A DNA stretch of 64,000 nucleotides from Pisaster brevispinus (taxonomy: Eukaryota; Echinodermata; Asteroidea; Forcipulatida; Asteriidae), in contig JAMKCF010000179.1 in assembly GCA_023634235.1 (NCBI GenBank), forward strand, positions 1-64,000. Direction: 5' to 3'. Both the position numbers and the translations under genes were made by a program. Under the pieces are notes generated by a model that had not been told where the DNA came from, did not search any database, and saw only the letters and a list, made by a program, of their open reading frames with translations. Every line of letters starts with the position of its first letter. The first letter of the stretch is position 1. Below, piece after piece: positions 1-12,767 of the stretch.

Positions 1-3000
1 GGATTTGGCCATGTCCCCACACAGAAAAGGTCTTCAGGGAAGTCTAGTCTAGAACGCTGCACCGTCAAATCGCACTTTTGTTTTCGACCCCAAAAATCAA
101 AATGGCGACAGGGTACTACCTGTCAAATATTCCCAAAATTCGACCCCCGGTAACATGGCGATTTTCGGCGATCACTTTTTGCGGACACCTCCCCCGACGG
201 TGCTGGTTCGAATTTGAAGGCCGCAAGGATTTTATTCCATGAATTATTGAGGTTTTGGGGGCAAGAAAGATGGCGTCACTTTTTGGTAGAAAGCTCCTAA
301 TTGCCCAGGTTTTGGGATTTGGCCATGTCCCCACACAGAAAAGGTCTTCAGGGAAGTCTAGTCTAGAACGCTGCACCGTCAAATCGCACTTTTGTTTTCG
401 ACCCCAAAAATCAAAATGGCGACAGGGTACTACCTGTCAAATATTCCCAAAATTCGACCCCCGGTAACATGGCGATTTTCGGCGATCACTTTTTGCGGAC
501 ACCTCCCCCGACTGTGCTGGTTCGAATTTGAAGGCCGCAAGGATTTTATTCCATGAATTATTGAGGTTTTGGGGGCAAGAAAGATGGCGTCACTTTTTGG
601 TAGAAAGCTCCTAATTGCCCAGGTTTTGGGATTTGGCCATGTCCCCACACAGAAAAGGTCTTCAGGGAAGTCTAGTCTAGAACGCTGCACCGTCAAATCG
701 CACTTTTGTTTTCGACCCCAGAAATCAAAATGGCGACAGGGTACTACCTGTCAAATATTCCCAAAATTCGACCCCCGGTAACATGGCGATTTTCGGCGAT
801 CACTTTTTGCGGACACCTCCCCCGACGGTGCTGGTTCGAATTTGAAGGCCGCAAGGATTTTATTCCATGAATTATTGAGGTTTTGGGGGCAAGAAAGATG
901 GCGTCACTTTTTGGTAGAAAGCTCCTAATTGCCCAGGTTTTGGGATTTGGCCATGTCCCCACACAGAAAAGGTCTTCAGGGAAGTCTAGTCTAGAACGCT
1001 GCACCGTCAAATCGCACTTTTGTTTTCGACCCCAAAAATCAAAATGGCGACAGGGTACTACCTGTCAAATATTCCCAAAATTCGACCCCCGGTAACATGG
1101 CGATTTTCGGCGATCACTTTTTGCGGACACCTCCCCCGACGGTGCTGGTTCGAATTTGAAGGCCGCAAGGATTTTATTCCATGAATTATTGAGGTTTTGG
1201 GGGCAAGAAAGATGGCGTCACTTTTTGGTAGAAAGCTCCTAATTGCCCAGGTTTTGGGATTTGGCCATGTCCCCACACAGAAAAGGTCTTCAGGGAAGTC
1301 TAGTCTAGAACGCTGCACCGTCAAATCGCACTTTTGTTTTCGACCCCAAAAATCAAAATGGCGACAGGGTACTACCTGTCAAATATTCCCAAAATTCGAC
1401 CCCCGGTAACATGGCGATTTTCGGCGATCACTTTTTGCGGACACCTCCCCCGACGGTGCTGGTTCGAATTTGAAGGCCGCAAGGATTTTATTCCATGAAT
1501 TATTGAGGTTTTGGGGGCAAGAAAGATGGCGTCACTTTTTGGTAGAAAGCTCCTAATTGCCCAGGTTTTGGGATTTGGCCATGTCCCCACACAGAAAAGG
1601 TCTTCAGGGAAGTCTAGTCTAGAACGCTGCACCGTCAAATCGCACTTTTGTTTTCGACCCCAAAAATCAAAATGGCGACAGGGTACTACCTGTCAAATAT
1701 TCCCAAAATTCGACCCCCGGTAACATGGCGATTTTCGGCGATCACTTTTTGCGGACACCTCCCCCGACGGTGCTGGTTCGAATTTGAAGGCCGCAAGGAT
1801 TTTATTCCATGAATTATTGAGGTTTTGGGGCAAGAAAGATGGCGTCACTTTTTGGTAGAAAGCTCCTAATTGCCCAGGTTTTGGGATTTGGCCATGTCCC
1901 CACACAGAAAAGGTCTTCAGGGAAGTCTAGTCTAGAACGCTGCACCGTCAAATCGCACTTTTGTTTTCGACCCCAAAAATCAAAATGGCGACAGGGTACT
2001 ACCTGTCAAATATTCCCAAAATTCGACCCCCGGTAACATGGCGATTTTCGGCGATCACTTTTTGCGGACACCTCCCCCGACGGTGCTGGTTCGAATTTGA
2101 AGGCCGCAAGGATTTTATTCCATGAATTATTGAGGTTTTGGGGGCAAGAAAGATGGCGTCACTTTTTGGTAGAAAGCTCCTAATTGCCCAGGTTTTGGGA
2201 TTTGGCCATGTCCCCACACAGAAAAGGTCTTCAGGGAAGTCTAGTCTAGAACGCTGCACCGTCAAATCGCACTTTTGTTTTCGACCCCAAAAATCAAAAT
2301 GGCGACAGGGTACTACCTGTCAAATATTCCCAAAATTCGACCCCCGGTAACATGGCGATTTTCGGCGATCACTTTTTGCGGACACCTCCCCCGACGGTGC
2401 TGGTTCGAATTTGAAGGCCGCAAGGATTTTATTCCATGAATTATTGAGGTTTTGGGGGCAAGAAAGATGGCGTCACTTTTTGGTAGAAAGCTCCTAATTG
2501 CCCAGGTTTTGGGATTTGGCCATGTCCCCACACAGAAAAGGTCTTCAGGGAAGTCTAGTCTAGAACGCTGCACCGTCAAATCGCACTTTTGTTTTCGACC
2601 CCAAAAATCAAAATGGCGACAGGGTACTACCTGTCAAATATTCCCAAAATTCGACCCCCGGTAACATGGCGATTTTCGGCGATCACTTTTTGCGGACACC
2701 TCCCCCGACGGTGCTGGTTCGAATTTGAAGGCCGCAAGGATTTTATTCCATGAATTATTGAGGTTTTGGGGGCAAGAAAGATGGCGTCACTTTTTGGTAG
2801 AAAGCTCCTAATTGCCCAGGTTTTGGGATTTGGCCATGTCCCCACACAGAAAAGGTCTTCAGGGAAGTCTAGTCTAGAACGCTGCACCGTCAAATCGCAC
2901 TTTTGTTTTCGACCCCAAAAATCAAAATGGCGACAGGGTACTACCTGTCAAATATTCCCAAAATTCGACCCCCGGTAACATGGCGATTTTCGGCGATCAC

Positions 3001-4834
3001 TTTTTGCGGACACCTCCCCCGACGGTGCTGGTTCGAATTTGAAGGCCGCAAGGATTTTTTTCCATGAATTATTGAGGTTTTGGGGGCAAGAAAGATGGCG
3101 TCACTTTTTGGTAGAAAGCTCCTAATTGCCCAGGTTTTGGGATTTGGCCATGTCCCCACACAGAAAAGGTCTTCAGGGAAGTCTAGTCTAGAACGCTGCA
3201 CCGTCAAATCGCACTTTTGTTTTCGACCCCAAAAATCAAAATGGCGACAGGGTACTACCTGTCAAATATTCCCAAAATTCGACCCCCGGTAACATGGCGA
3301 TTTTCGGCGATCACTTTTTGCGGACACCTCCCCCGACGGTGCTGGTTCGAATTTGAAGGCCGCAAGGATTTTATTCCATGAATTATTGAGGTTTTGGGGG
3401 CAAGAAAGATGGCGTCACTTTTTGGTAGAAAGCTCCTAATTGCCCAGGTTTTGGGATTTGGCCATGTCCCCACACAGAAAAGGTCTTCAGGGAAGTCTAG
3501 TCTAGAACGCTGCACCGTCAAATCGCACTTTTGTTTTCGACCCCAAAAATCAAAATGGCGACAGGGTACTACCTGTCAAATATTCCCAAAATTCGACCCC
3601 CGGTAACATGGCGATTTTCGGCGATCACTTTTTGCGGACACCTCCCCCGACGGTGCTGGTTCGAATTTGAAGGCCGCAAGGATTTTTTTCCATGAATTAT
3701 TGAGGTTTTGGGGGCAAGAAAGATGGCGTCACTTTTTGGTAGAAAGCTCCTAATTGCCCAGGTTTTGGGATTTGGCCATGTCCCCACACAGAAAAGGTCT
3801 TCAGGGAAGTCTAGTCTAGAACGCTGCACCGTCAAATCGCACTTTTGTTTTCGACCCCAAAAATCAAAATGGCGACAGGGTACTACCTGTCAAATATTCC
3901 CCAAATTCGACCCCCGGTAACATGGCGATTTTCGGCGATCACTTTTTGCGGACACCTCCCCCGACGGTGCTGGTTGGAATTTGAAGGCCGCAAGCATTTT
4001 ATTCCATGAATTATTGAGGTTTTGGGGGCAAGAAAGATGGCGTCACTTTTTGGTAGAAAGCTCCTAATTGCCCAGGTTTTGGGATTTGGCCATGTCCCCA
4101 CACAGAAAAGGTCTTCAGGGAAGTCTAGTCTAGAACGCTGCACCGTCAAATCGCACTTTTGTTTTCGACCCCAAAAATCAAAATGGCGACAGGGTACTAC
4201 CTGTCAAATATTCCCAAAATTCGACCCCCGGTAACATGGCGATTTTCGGCGATCACTTTTTGCGGACACCTCCCCCGACGGTGCTGGTTCGAATTTGAAG
4301 GCCGCAAGGATTTTATTCCATGAATTATTGAGGTTTTGGGGGCAAGAAAGATGGCGTCACTTTTTGGTAGAAAGCTCCTAATTGCCCAGGTTTTGGGATT
4401 TGGCCATGTCCCCACACAGAAAAGGTCTTCAGGGAAGTCTAGTCTAGAACGCTGCACCGTCAAATCGCACTTTTGTTTTCGACCCCAAAAATCAAAATGG
4501 CGACAGGGTACTACCTGTCAAATATTCCCAAAATTCGACCCCCGGTAACATGGCGATTTTCGGCGATCACTTTTTGCGGACACCTCCCCCGACGGTGCTG
4601 GTTCGAATTTGAAGGCCGCAAGGATTTTTTTCCATGAATTATTGAGGTTTTGGGGGCAAGAAAGATGGCGTCACTTTTTGGTAGAAAGCTCCTAATTGCC
4701 CAGGTTTTGGGATTTGGCCATGTCCCCACACAGAAAAGGTCTTCAGGGAAGTCTAGTCTAGAACGCTGCACCGTCAAATCGCACTTTTGTTTTCGACCCC
4801 AAAAATCAAAATGGCGACAGGGTACTTCCTGTCA
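1..4834 (+). repeat. 314-bp satellite array 1
   Basis: About 15 head-to-tail monomers of 314 bp, entering from outside the window. Monomers are almost identical; one is 313 bp (a G lost in the run near 1,827). The commonest variant is TTT for TAT in the word ggattttattcc, seen near 3,058, 3,686 and 4,628. Each monomer contains the short palindrome GACAGG-GTACTA-CCTGTC, TCTAGTCTAGA, and three ATGGCG words. Open frames of 88 codons (minus) and 70 codons (plus) recur in every unit, but 314 is not a multiple of three and the frames differ between arrays by amino-acid-changing substitutions, so I treat them as by-products. Homology stops just past the palindrome near 4,834. Confidence 0.97.
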
Positions 4835-5241
4835 GATTTTTCCTTTTTGGAAAAATGACCCTACATTTATAAAAATAGGGCCCTCTTAAGAGTGCTTACT
4901 TTTTACCCTTAAATCCTTAAGTCAGAAGTTAAAACCCCAGGGGCTCATTTTTTTTCTATTTTTCTACATTTCATAAAAGCCACCACGTTCAAATAGTTGA
5001 ATTAGAGAAAAAGTTGTGGGGTATACATTTTATTAATGAGGTTCCGCGCATGAATTTCTGTCATTTTAATGTGGAGCAAACAGAGCTTACCAATGACCTT
5101 TTAGTGCGCCCTCAATAGACCTTTTGATTTGCTTGTTGTTGTTTGGATAGTGTTGACGAATTTTTTTCTTGGGACTAAATCCATTTACAATGCAGGACGG
5201 TATTCACCATTTTGCACAGATTGATAGTATTGTTTAAGGTA
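4835..5241. other. non-coding flank of satellite array 1
   Basis: AT-rich single-copy-looking sequence following the array edge. I see no coding exon, RNA gene or recognisable element in it. Confidence 0.5.
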
Positions 5242-5690
5242 CAGTCATCACACGACAGGTGGGTACTGATTATCTGGAGTACTAAGTTTGAATTACAGTT
5301 CTTGAAATTGTTAAGAAAAATTGTTACTAAACTAGACCAAACTCTACAATCAACTCTAGGGTTTTGTTAATACAGTTGCTATATCATATGCTACTGCTGT
5401 ACTGTATAACTTATTGTAACAAACCTATACCTGTATACTACAGTTAAAGTTCTTTCCATTACACTGTTTCTCAGTCATCACACGACAGGTGGGTACTGAT
5501 TATCTAGAGTACTAAGTCTGCTTTACAGTTCTTGAAAATTGTTAAGGAAAATTGTTACTAAACTAGACCAAACTCTACAATCAACTCTAGGGTTTTGTTA
5601 ACACAGTTGCTATATCATTTGCTACTAACTTATTGTAACAAACCTATACCTGTATACTACAGTTAAAGTTCTTTCCATTACGCTGTTTCT
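5242..5690. repeat. two-copy tandem repeat, about 230 bp
   Basis: Two direct copies, 5,242-5,471 and 5,472-5,690, both starting cagtcatcacacgacaggtg and ending in ctgtttct. The second has an internal deletion of about 11 bp around the ctactgctgtactgtataac stretch. A third start (cagtcatcaa) follows at 5,691 and then diverges. No coding potential is visible. It could be a local duplication or the end of a larger dispersed repeat. Confidence 0.9.
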
Positions 5691-7497
5691 CAGTCATCAA
5701 GTGCAATGTTGTATTTAATTAAAAATCATAAACAGCTTTATGCCCTACTTTTAAGTATAGTTACAAACAAAGTAGTCAATATTCAGTTCAGGAGCCAAAA
5801 ACTCATGACACTTGTCACTGTGCCCTTAAACAAGGCGCTCAAGGGCAGTTTACCTTAATTGCTTCATACAAAGTTGGGAAGGTATTGCATTCTGCTCTAC
5901 CTGTCGGGGATGATACCCATGACTACATCCTTACGTACTGTGAAGGGAGTACCCAGTTTCAGCCCCAGGAGTAGGTGGCAACTAGGCCCTGGTGACAGTC
6001 ACAATCAGTTATGTGTAGCCCTTACCTTGAAGTGGCTGTCAGGCCCTGGCACAAAGCGATGTGCACACAGCACAAACTTGCTGTGCTTGGCAGTGTTTTT
6101 TGTTCTTTGTTTATTCAAACTTTACCCTGAAGTTTAAATGGATATTATTTACCTTCTCCTTTTTCAGATTATTGGCTTTGGAAGATTTTTGTTTTGGGGG
6201 AACTAAAGTCTGACATAATGGTCCAAAAACTGTCAACTGTGCTTGTCCAGTGCTGGCTAAATGTACAAAGCCAAAACTTAAAGATAGGCGGTGTGTTTTT
6301 TTTTTGGTTTTTTTAGAAAGACAGTAAAAATTGTATTTCTGAAAAATAATGTGTAGGGGGATACGAATGCTGAGCAAGGAAGTTGTGAAGTGGGAGCAAT
6401 TCCACCAGGCTATGTGCTGATTTGAAATTGTAGTTATTTACAATAACATATCATTGTGATTTATGTCAGTGCCCTAATCACTGGGCCAAAAACATTCTTG
6501 TTATTTCTCTCAGTATCCAGGGGCTACTCATGTATTCGTCAAAGAGGGCGCTATACAATCTGCCAGCTTATCAGCATAAAAACTTGGCCAATGCTGACAA
6601 TGCTGTCCTTCATCTCACAATGACAGTAAAAAAGCAAACATCCTGTCTCCTCCTAGAACTTTCATATATGATTACAGATTGAAGCTAACCTCAACTCAGA
6701 GAAGGAGGAAAATGTATCAAGAAGATGAAATTACATAACAATTTGACTAAACCAGCTGTTACTTCAAGTAACATCCAAACAAGTCAAGGAAGCCCAGGGC
6801 TGTATACTCCCCTGGGAATTGAGAAAGATAACAGGAATGTTATTGGCCCAGTGACTAGGGCACTGACATAAAACCCATTGAGATGTTATTGTAAAATGTT
6901 CTATAGATGAATAAAGCCTGAGTTACTGTTTCATAACTACAATAACCAAGTGGTGTTTGTTGGGGTGTTTGTTTGTTTGTTTTTACAGACTTAAGAAAGT
7001 AGAGAAAGGAATACAGGTATGAAGATCTGGAAACAATAACACTTTGCACCCAAAGCAGATGACCAAAGAGACTGTTGATTGGTGAGTGTGAACATTTTCA
7101 AGTGAACTCAACCTGAGATTTCTATAACTTTTTACAAACTGAGAAAACAAGAATCATTTCACCCTATTACTCTCAATATACTCTCCTGCCCAACTGGCTC
7201 TTGCCACAAAGTTGCACAGGAGACTGTTGAGACCAAATCCCAGTAAACGAGCTTTGGGGTTTCCACATATTGCTAGCTTTACAAACAGAAGAAACTCATG
7301 CACCAGGTTCTAGCCTGGAAGGTATTAGGCACTTTGTGGTAGTCTGTGGTATCAGTGTATTGACCCCTTGCATTGGCCGCCATTGTGAGGTTAATCAATG
7401 CAAATGTGCAAAATGTCAACTGGATATAAAAATGGATTTGCGTGAACTCTTGTATAAAGTACATGTAACTAGTCATAATATATTATCATTCAAACAG
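5691..7497. other. non-coding region with one exon-like relic
   Basis: No sustained coding frame. On the minus strand, the stretch ending at 6,026 reads CACTTCAAG followed by a good GTAAG donor, and decodes as AKHSKFVLCAHRFVPGPD before it. The KHS...LCA pattern resembles the exon-like segment at 22,057-22,189, but no clear acceptor is present here. The 21-bp string starting tctcctgcccaactgg occurs at about 7,182 and again at about 7,796, suggesting a small local duplication. Confidence 0.4.
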
Positions 7498-7648
7498 GAA
7501 GACATCCCAATCACCTCAGCCTGTTACTTCTCCTGTATCACCATGAAGCAACTACAACCACATCTTCCACTCATCAACAGTCACTAATATCCCACTGTTA
7601 GATAAGAGAGTACAGCATCTTCATTAGGCAGGCAAAATGCTACTGGAG
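7498..7648 (+). pseudogene. exon-like segment, inverted pair copy 1
   Basis: A 151-bp block bounded by a splice acceptor (caaacag) and a donor (GAG|GTAAGT). The same 151-bp block with the same boundaries occurs inverted at 20,479-20,629, and homology continues into the following intron-like DNA. In the best frame both copies read through most of the block (for example SNYNHIFHSS and PLLDKRVQHLH) with a TGA at the same place; this copy has an additional TAG near its end. It looks like a duplicated, decayed exon of an unidentified gene. A non-coding exon of a repeat-derived RNA is the alternative. Confidence 0.5.
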
Positions 7649-7789
7649 GTAAGTCATGTGATTGAAATCACTCACAAGTCTTTTTCTCAACAACATATTG
7701 AAAGAAACAGCATCTGGGTTTTTTTTCCATGGCAAGCAACATGTAAACAAACTTGGTTTTAACAAAAGTTTGAAACTCCCTAACTTCAG

Positions 7790-7945
7790 CGCAATCTCCT
7801 GCCCAACTGGCTCTTTCTATCACGACAATGAACAATATAAAATGGTGGAAGCCATTTTGGGAAAAATAAAGACCTGTGACAGCTTCCTGACTGTTGATGA
7901 GAGCACAACCCACATCATCACGTCTCATCAGAAATCTAGCTGCTA
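7790..7945 (+). pseudogene. BRCT-like exon fragment, possibly microcephalin-type
   Basis: Follows a plausible acceptor (taacttcag, 7,781-7,789). The frame encodes a segment ending KIKTCDSFLTVDESTTHIIT. From memory this aligns without gaps to part of the second BRCT domain of microcephalin (MCPH1), where a K-x-K spacing is followed by the characteristic ETTTHV core; here the equivalent is ESTTHI. The frame stops 21 bp downstream (TAA at 7,944), no good donor is seen, and the rest of the domain (the WVLS-type helix) is absent. I therefore call it a relic. The family assignment is tentative. Confidence 0.3.
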
Positions 7946-8944
7946 ACTGAGCTGAGCTGAGCCAATGGATTGCTGTTTCAAACACAGCAGTGATGTCTTA
8001 TAATTCATGGCTTGTGTGCTTCTAAGGGGCTTCCACATCTAGATGAGAAAGAGTGGTTAACATTTTCTCTATTAGAGAAAAGCCTTGGCATTGTTATATT
8101 CTGTTGAAGATGACGAGTCCAAAGCGCTTGCATGGATTAGCTCCATCCCACTTTGATTGCTTCTGGGTTTATGCCTTACATGTCTTTCTTTTTTATTAAT
8201 ATTTTATAACTTAATTCTCTTTATTGAGCTCAAATCGAATACATGACAGCATAAATAAAAATTAAGTAAACATCAAGTGATTCTAAATTGTGTTGTTTAG
8301 TTTTTAAAAAACGCACACACTTCCTAACAAGAAGCGTCTTTTTCTTATTGCGCCCTCTGTCAATGGAGATGTGTTTCGCGGTTTTGGTTGTTTGTTATTG
8401 CTGTTCTGGTAAAACAACACCCGTTGCAGGTTCATCGTAACACGACAGCGAGCAAAATGGCTTCCTCCAACAGCCTACATACATCCCTGCATTATTGATT
8501 GGTCAAAGGAACTGCGCTCTGGGATTGTTGACACATCCAACTGGGCTAGTTTTTCTAACCTTAGCCGCGGAAAAGTTGTTAGTGTTTTTTGTCTTTGAGT
8601 TGGTCTCAGTCTACCCCTAGTCTTGGATTTCTTTACTACAACAATGTGAGGTTTGTCCTCAAAAATCCAAGATGGATGCTGCCCTGTTTGGTTGTAGGCT
8701 ATAAAGCATTTTATTGGTTTGAGGAGCTGATATACTAAACAAGCTCTACATAAGGCCTATGTCCTGCTACATTGCATTAGGCCAACTTTTGGTTGTTTTC
8801 TATTTTGGTTGGCACAAACAATTGAATAGGCCTGCAGCTAGCGCTGAGTGTTGGCCGTACAAACAGTACACATTCTTTGAATGTACCTCTAGTAATATGG
8901 GCGGACGTTGGGGGAAAAAGGCAACTTCAAAAATAGAGAGATTG
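7946..8944. other. non-coding region
   Basis: No convincing gene. A short frame MASSNSLHTSLHY starts near 8,456 and stops after 13 codons; it could be part of an untranslated first exon but there is nothing to support that. Confidence 0.4.
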
Positions 8945-9200
8945 CCAGAAATAAATCAACCCCCAGAAATATATAAATTCCCAGAAATATATCAATCCCA
9001 AAAATATATCAAGGCCCAGAATTACATCAATCCCAAAAATATACCAATAATCAGAAATATATCAATCCCCAGAATTAATAATTTCCCAGAAATATATCAA
9101 TCCCTAGAATTAATAATTTCCCAGAAATATATCAATCCCCAGAAATATATCAATCCCTAGAATTAATAATTTTCCAGAAATATATCAATCCCGGAAATAA
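8945..9200. repeat. degenerate AT-rich minisatellite
   Basis: Repeated variants of ccagaaatatatcaatccc at irregular 17-20 bp spacing, with aattaataatttc interruptions. An open frame across it encodes a low-complexity peptide rich in I, N, P and Y (EIYQSQKYIK-like), best explained as a shadow of the repeat. Confidence 0.85.
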
Positions 9201-9831
9201 ATCAAATGTCTCAGGATACGGGTGATTTCCTATGCAGTTATTTTGAACCCACTATCCAAGCATATTCTTGGACGCGTAGTCCCCCAAGCATTGGGCACGA
9301 GATTAATAACCATATCCCAGGTCCACCATTGCACATATTAACTTTGTGGACTTTCAGGATTTTTGGGGGGATTAATTGTGACAAAGTATTTTCCAATTTC
9401 ACTCAATTTCACATAATATTTGGATTCCTTCATTCTGATTTTCACCTTGGACGTTTTTTTCCTCATAATTAGGGCTTTGTTTAAAAAGGTTTTTAGTTTT
9501 GTTTTGTTTAGGTTTTTTTTGCAGAAAACAAGTTTTCAAAAATTTATATTAGTAGAAAATAATAACAGAGTTGCTAAGCCCCTGTTATTTGACAATTATT
9601 TTACATCAAATATTGTCACTTCTTTTTTCTGTATTCCAAGCATGAAGCATCAATTTAATTAATTGTTATCGCTATCAGTAAACATACATCTTACAGAAAT
9701 AATAACAGAGTCAGTTCCTTTACATACATAATTTTGGATTCAATCAGTCTTGAATGGATGCCATTTAGTGAAACATCAGATTGAGACAAAATAGTTATGC
9801 AATAATTTGTATCTACCTCAAACAGAGGACA

Positions 9832-9960
9832 GGCCGTGTCCGAAACGACAAATTTGGCTACAGCTACCGCTAGATTGCGCGCGTCTGCTTATTTTTATAC
9901 ACTGGCAGACACGCTGATCTAGCTGTAGCTGTAGCTGAAGTCGTCGTTTCGGACACGGCC
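9832..9960. mobile_element. foldback (MITE-like) element
   Basis: A 129-bp imperfect palindrome. The left end ggccgtgtccgaaacgac (9,832-9,849) is the exact reverse complement of the right end (9,943-9,960). Inner arms pair less perfectly through tctgctt and gcagaca around a short AT-rich loop. No coding capacity. The shape suggests a non-autonomous DNA transposon; I could not define a clear target-site duplication. Confidence 0.7.
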
Positions 9961-11569
9961 ATGCCGTCAAAAATTTTGTGTAGTTAAACTTTAGGGTATC
10001 TTGGGTTTCCTTGCACATATTCGCCCTCCCCCAACTATGGGAACATAGAAACAAAATAATGTGCATTTGTTTTATTTATTTTTTCACAGGAATCGGGAAA
10101 GTGCCAAGGTTTCGGGCAAGACACTCGCGGGTGTATGGGTAAGACACAAATAACATTCTTTATCCCAGATGTAAGCTTAACATCATAACACCCTTTAAAT
10201 GTTCCCAACGCTGAAACATCTACAGTTTGTTTTATTCAACTTTTCTAATTGTTCCCTTTTTATTTTGAAATAATGACTGATTTATTAAATACGCCCACCA
10301 CGGGCATTTGTTGTATAGCGGGTAACGTACAACCTTCCATATTCTTGTTTTGAAACAATAAACATTAGCACTAATAAGCTAGTTATTTATAAGCACAAAT
10401 AAAGAATATGAATCTTTCAACAAACTTCAAACGGCGTAGTTCATTATTCCGATTAGTGATTTATCTGAAAGGAACTTCACTAACTGATTAATACAATACC
10501 ATAAAATTACCTTTACTTATTTCGATTGCAATAATCTAAATAACCACATTTATGAGTTTGCATAAGTTATAGCATCCGTTTTATTTAATTTGAATGATAT
10601 TTTCTCGGGCAGTCGATTGAGGTTGCTCCTTTAGCGTTTAATGCTTAATTATTCACAATAATGTTGTATGAGACGTTCACCCAACTCCACAAAGCTGGTA
10701 AGCTTAGCTGAAGCAGGGTTCAAATCAATTTCCAATAACTAAAATACAGTAATGTGACCAAGCCCGGTGTCATATGGGATTTTGATACCAGCAGATAAAA
10801 AATAAACCTACAACCCTGGAAACTGACCTCCCCTCCTAGATAGGTGGAATGGTCCAGTGTAGGATTTCGAGGGCTGTCAACTCACTGTGGGTTTGTAACT
10901 GGAGAAAACAATGAAGTACATGAGACCCTGTATAGAAGCACACAAAACTTGTCTTAAAAAAACCTATCCGAGAAATTGTTTTGTGACATTTTGTAGTGTA
11001 TTGAAATTTTGAAAATGAAACTAATTGAAAACTGCATAATTGAACTAAAATTCTTTATAATCTAATGGGTAAGGGTAATAGGCTGGGTTAAGTGGAAAGT
11101 TTTTTGTTTTATTTTTGCTTTTTTTCCCCCTACTTTCCGTTTAGCCAGAAAGTGTGCCACATCCTTTTCCTGTACTGCCTACGTATGTTATACCACAAAC
11201 ACTAAACAAGGACCCAACTTTGTATTTTTTTAACAACCGTTTCCTTGTGAAAGTTGAATTCAGTCCACAGCCAGACAATCTAATTTGTATTACATAGGAA
11301 CGACTAAGTGTACAAAAAAAGTCATGAATATAAAACCGCTTTTCAGTGTAATTGTTTTCATATATTATTATTTGAACTCTTGGTTGGAAAATCCTGGTTT
11401 AAATTCAATATTTGGTAGTATATTTAAATTTACAGGTGGGAAAGGAAAGCTATAATCTAAAAATATAATGAATAAACGATGAGTGCTTTTTAGACAGCTT
11501 CATATAATCAAAATAGACTTTTTACAAATAGTTTTGGCTTTGGTTTTTAGCTCTTAAAGCTTTGCGACA
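9961..11569. other. AT-rich non-coding region
   Basis: No sustained frame in either strand. A short block near 10,090-10,138 is bounded by a possible acceptor (tttttcacag) and donor (ATGG|GTAAG) but is too short to identify. Confidence 0.45.
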
Positions 11570-11880
11570 TAAAGGCAAGAGTCTGCACTATATCTTGGTA
11601 TATAACGGCACAGTATACGTCACCTACATTCTATTGAGCTTTTAGAGGATATAGCATTTTAGCTTACTTATAAAACAGTTCAATTATCTAAAGGGAGGGT
11701 ATACCTTTGGTAATTACTCCAAAAACTAACGGCCATAAGAACTTACTTGGTAAGAAGCACTGCAGCTGTTGATAATGTGTAACATTTTCAGAAACAATTC
11801 CCTTCAAAGGAATGTGGTTTTAGAGAAAATGATTCAAGACCATTTCAATCTGAGAAACGTTTCTGCATAAAAAGTTTATT
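11570..11880. repeat. duplicated block A, 3' flank of the ITIM receptor gene
   Basis: About 310 bp beginning near ggcaagagtctgca that recurs in the same orientation at 16,150-16,475 with scattered substitutions and small indels. Shared landmarks include gggagggtataccttt, ggtaagaagcactgcagctg and caattcccttcaaaggaatgt. This copy lies downstream of the minus-strand receptor gene; the other lies just upstream of a receptor relic, so the pair records the duplication history of the locus. Confidence 0.8.
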
Positions 11881-12767
11881 TGATTGTGCAATCCAATTAC
11901 ATTCCAATTAGTTCTGAGTACTGGTCTTTGTCATTACAAAGCAAACGGCGATAAATTACTGTTTGCAGAAAACCTGAAATTTGCACCAAGTAGAGGTGTG
12001 GATTGGCAATGGCTAGGACTGACACTGGTGTGTCACTTAAAGCACAGCAAGTTTATTAATTAAAACGTTTCATTCATCAAGTTGGTAAATTTGGTACCAA
12101 TTGTGCTTAAAAAATCACGAATGCTGGTTTTACAAGGAAAAAAACATACAGTTCTATTTTTTACTCACGTTTTTTTTCCAAGTTTAAGTTTCATCAAAAT
12201 TTAAATACACATAATATGATCAAACATTTCTTTTGCTAGTTATGCTAGTTGGGTGAAACATTTTTAGAAACCTGTTTTTACATACAAATGTGAAGACTGA
12301 ATCAAATTATTTAACAAATAATTACAACTTATAACAATGAGAAATTTATCAGCTGTGTTAGTACTAAAAGTGAAAACTTCATTTCACTACTAATTTCAAC
12401 TGTTCATTTAATTGGTTTTTCAAGTTGTTTTTTAAATTGCTTTCATTGACAGATATCAGTGCAATGCATAATTAAGTATACTTGTTTCTCTATATTTTTT
12501 CCCGGTTTCTATTAATTGAAAGAAAAGAGACAACTGTTTAAAACAAAGCGCATTCTCTGACATTATCCCTAATAGTAACCCTAAACACTTTAAAGCTAAA
12601 CGTGTCACAGACTAAACATGCCACGAGGTAAACATGTCAAAGAAATGCAGAATCTATACATTTTGAGAGCTAAACAAGATTCAAAAGTGGGTAGAAGCGA
12701 GGTGCTTAGCTATGTGTTTATGTTTGAAACAGTACTTTACCGTGTAGAGGGCGCTAGTCATCACAGG
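11881..12767. other. non-coding 3' flank
   Basis: AT-rich sequence downstream of the receptor stop codon. I see no clear polyadenylation hexamer close to the stop on the minus strand and no further exon. Confidence 0.45.

Noticed and set aside
1..4834. CENP-B-box in the satellite
   Set aside because: Several TTCG words exist, but none has the A and CGGG at the required spacing.
1..4834. CRISPR array
   Set aside because: Units are 314 bp without short repeat/variable spacer structure, and the context is an animal genome.
116..4889. Many 60-90 codon open frames in the satellite as genes
   Set aside because: They repeat once per 314-bp unit on both strands, shift frame from unit to unit, and vary by amino-acid-changing substitutions.
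8759..9160. 133-codon frame over the AT-rich minisatellite
   Set aside because: Two thirds of it is the translated repeat; no start context, splice signal or family resemblance.
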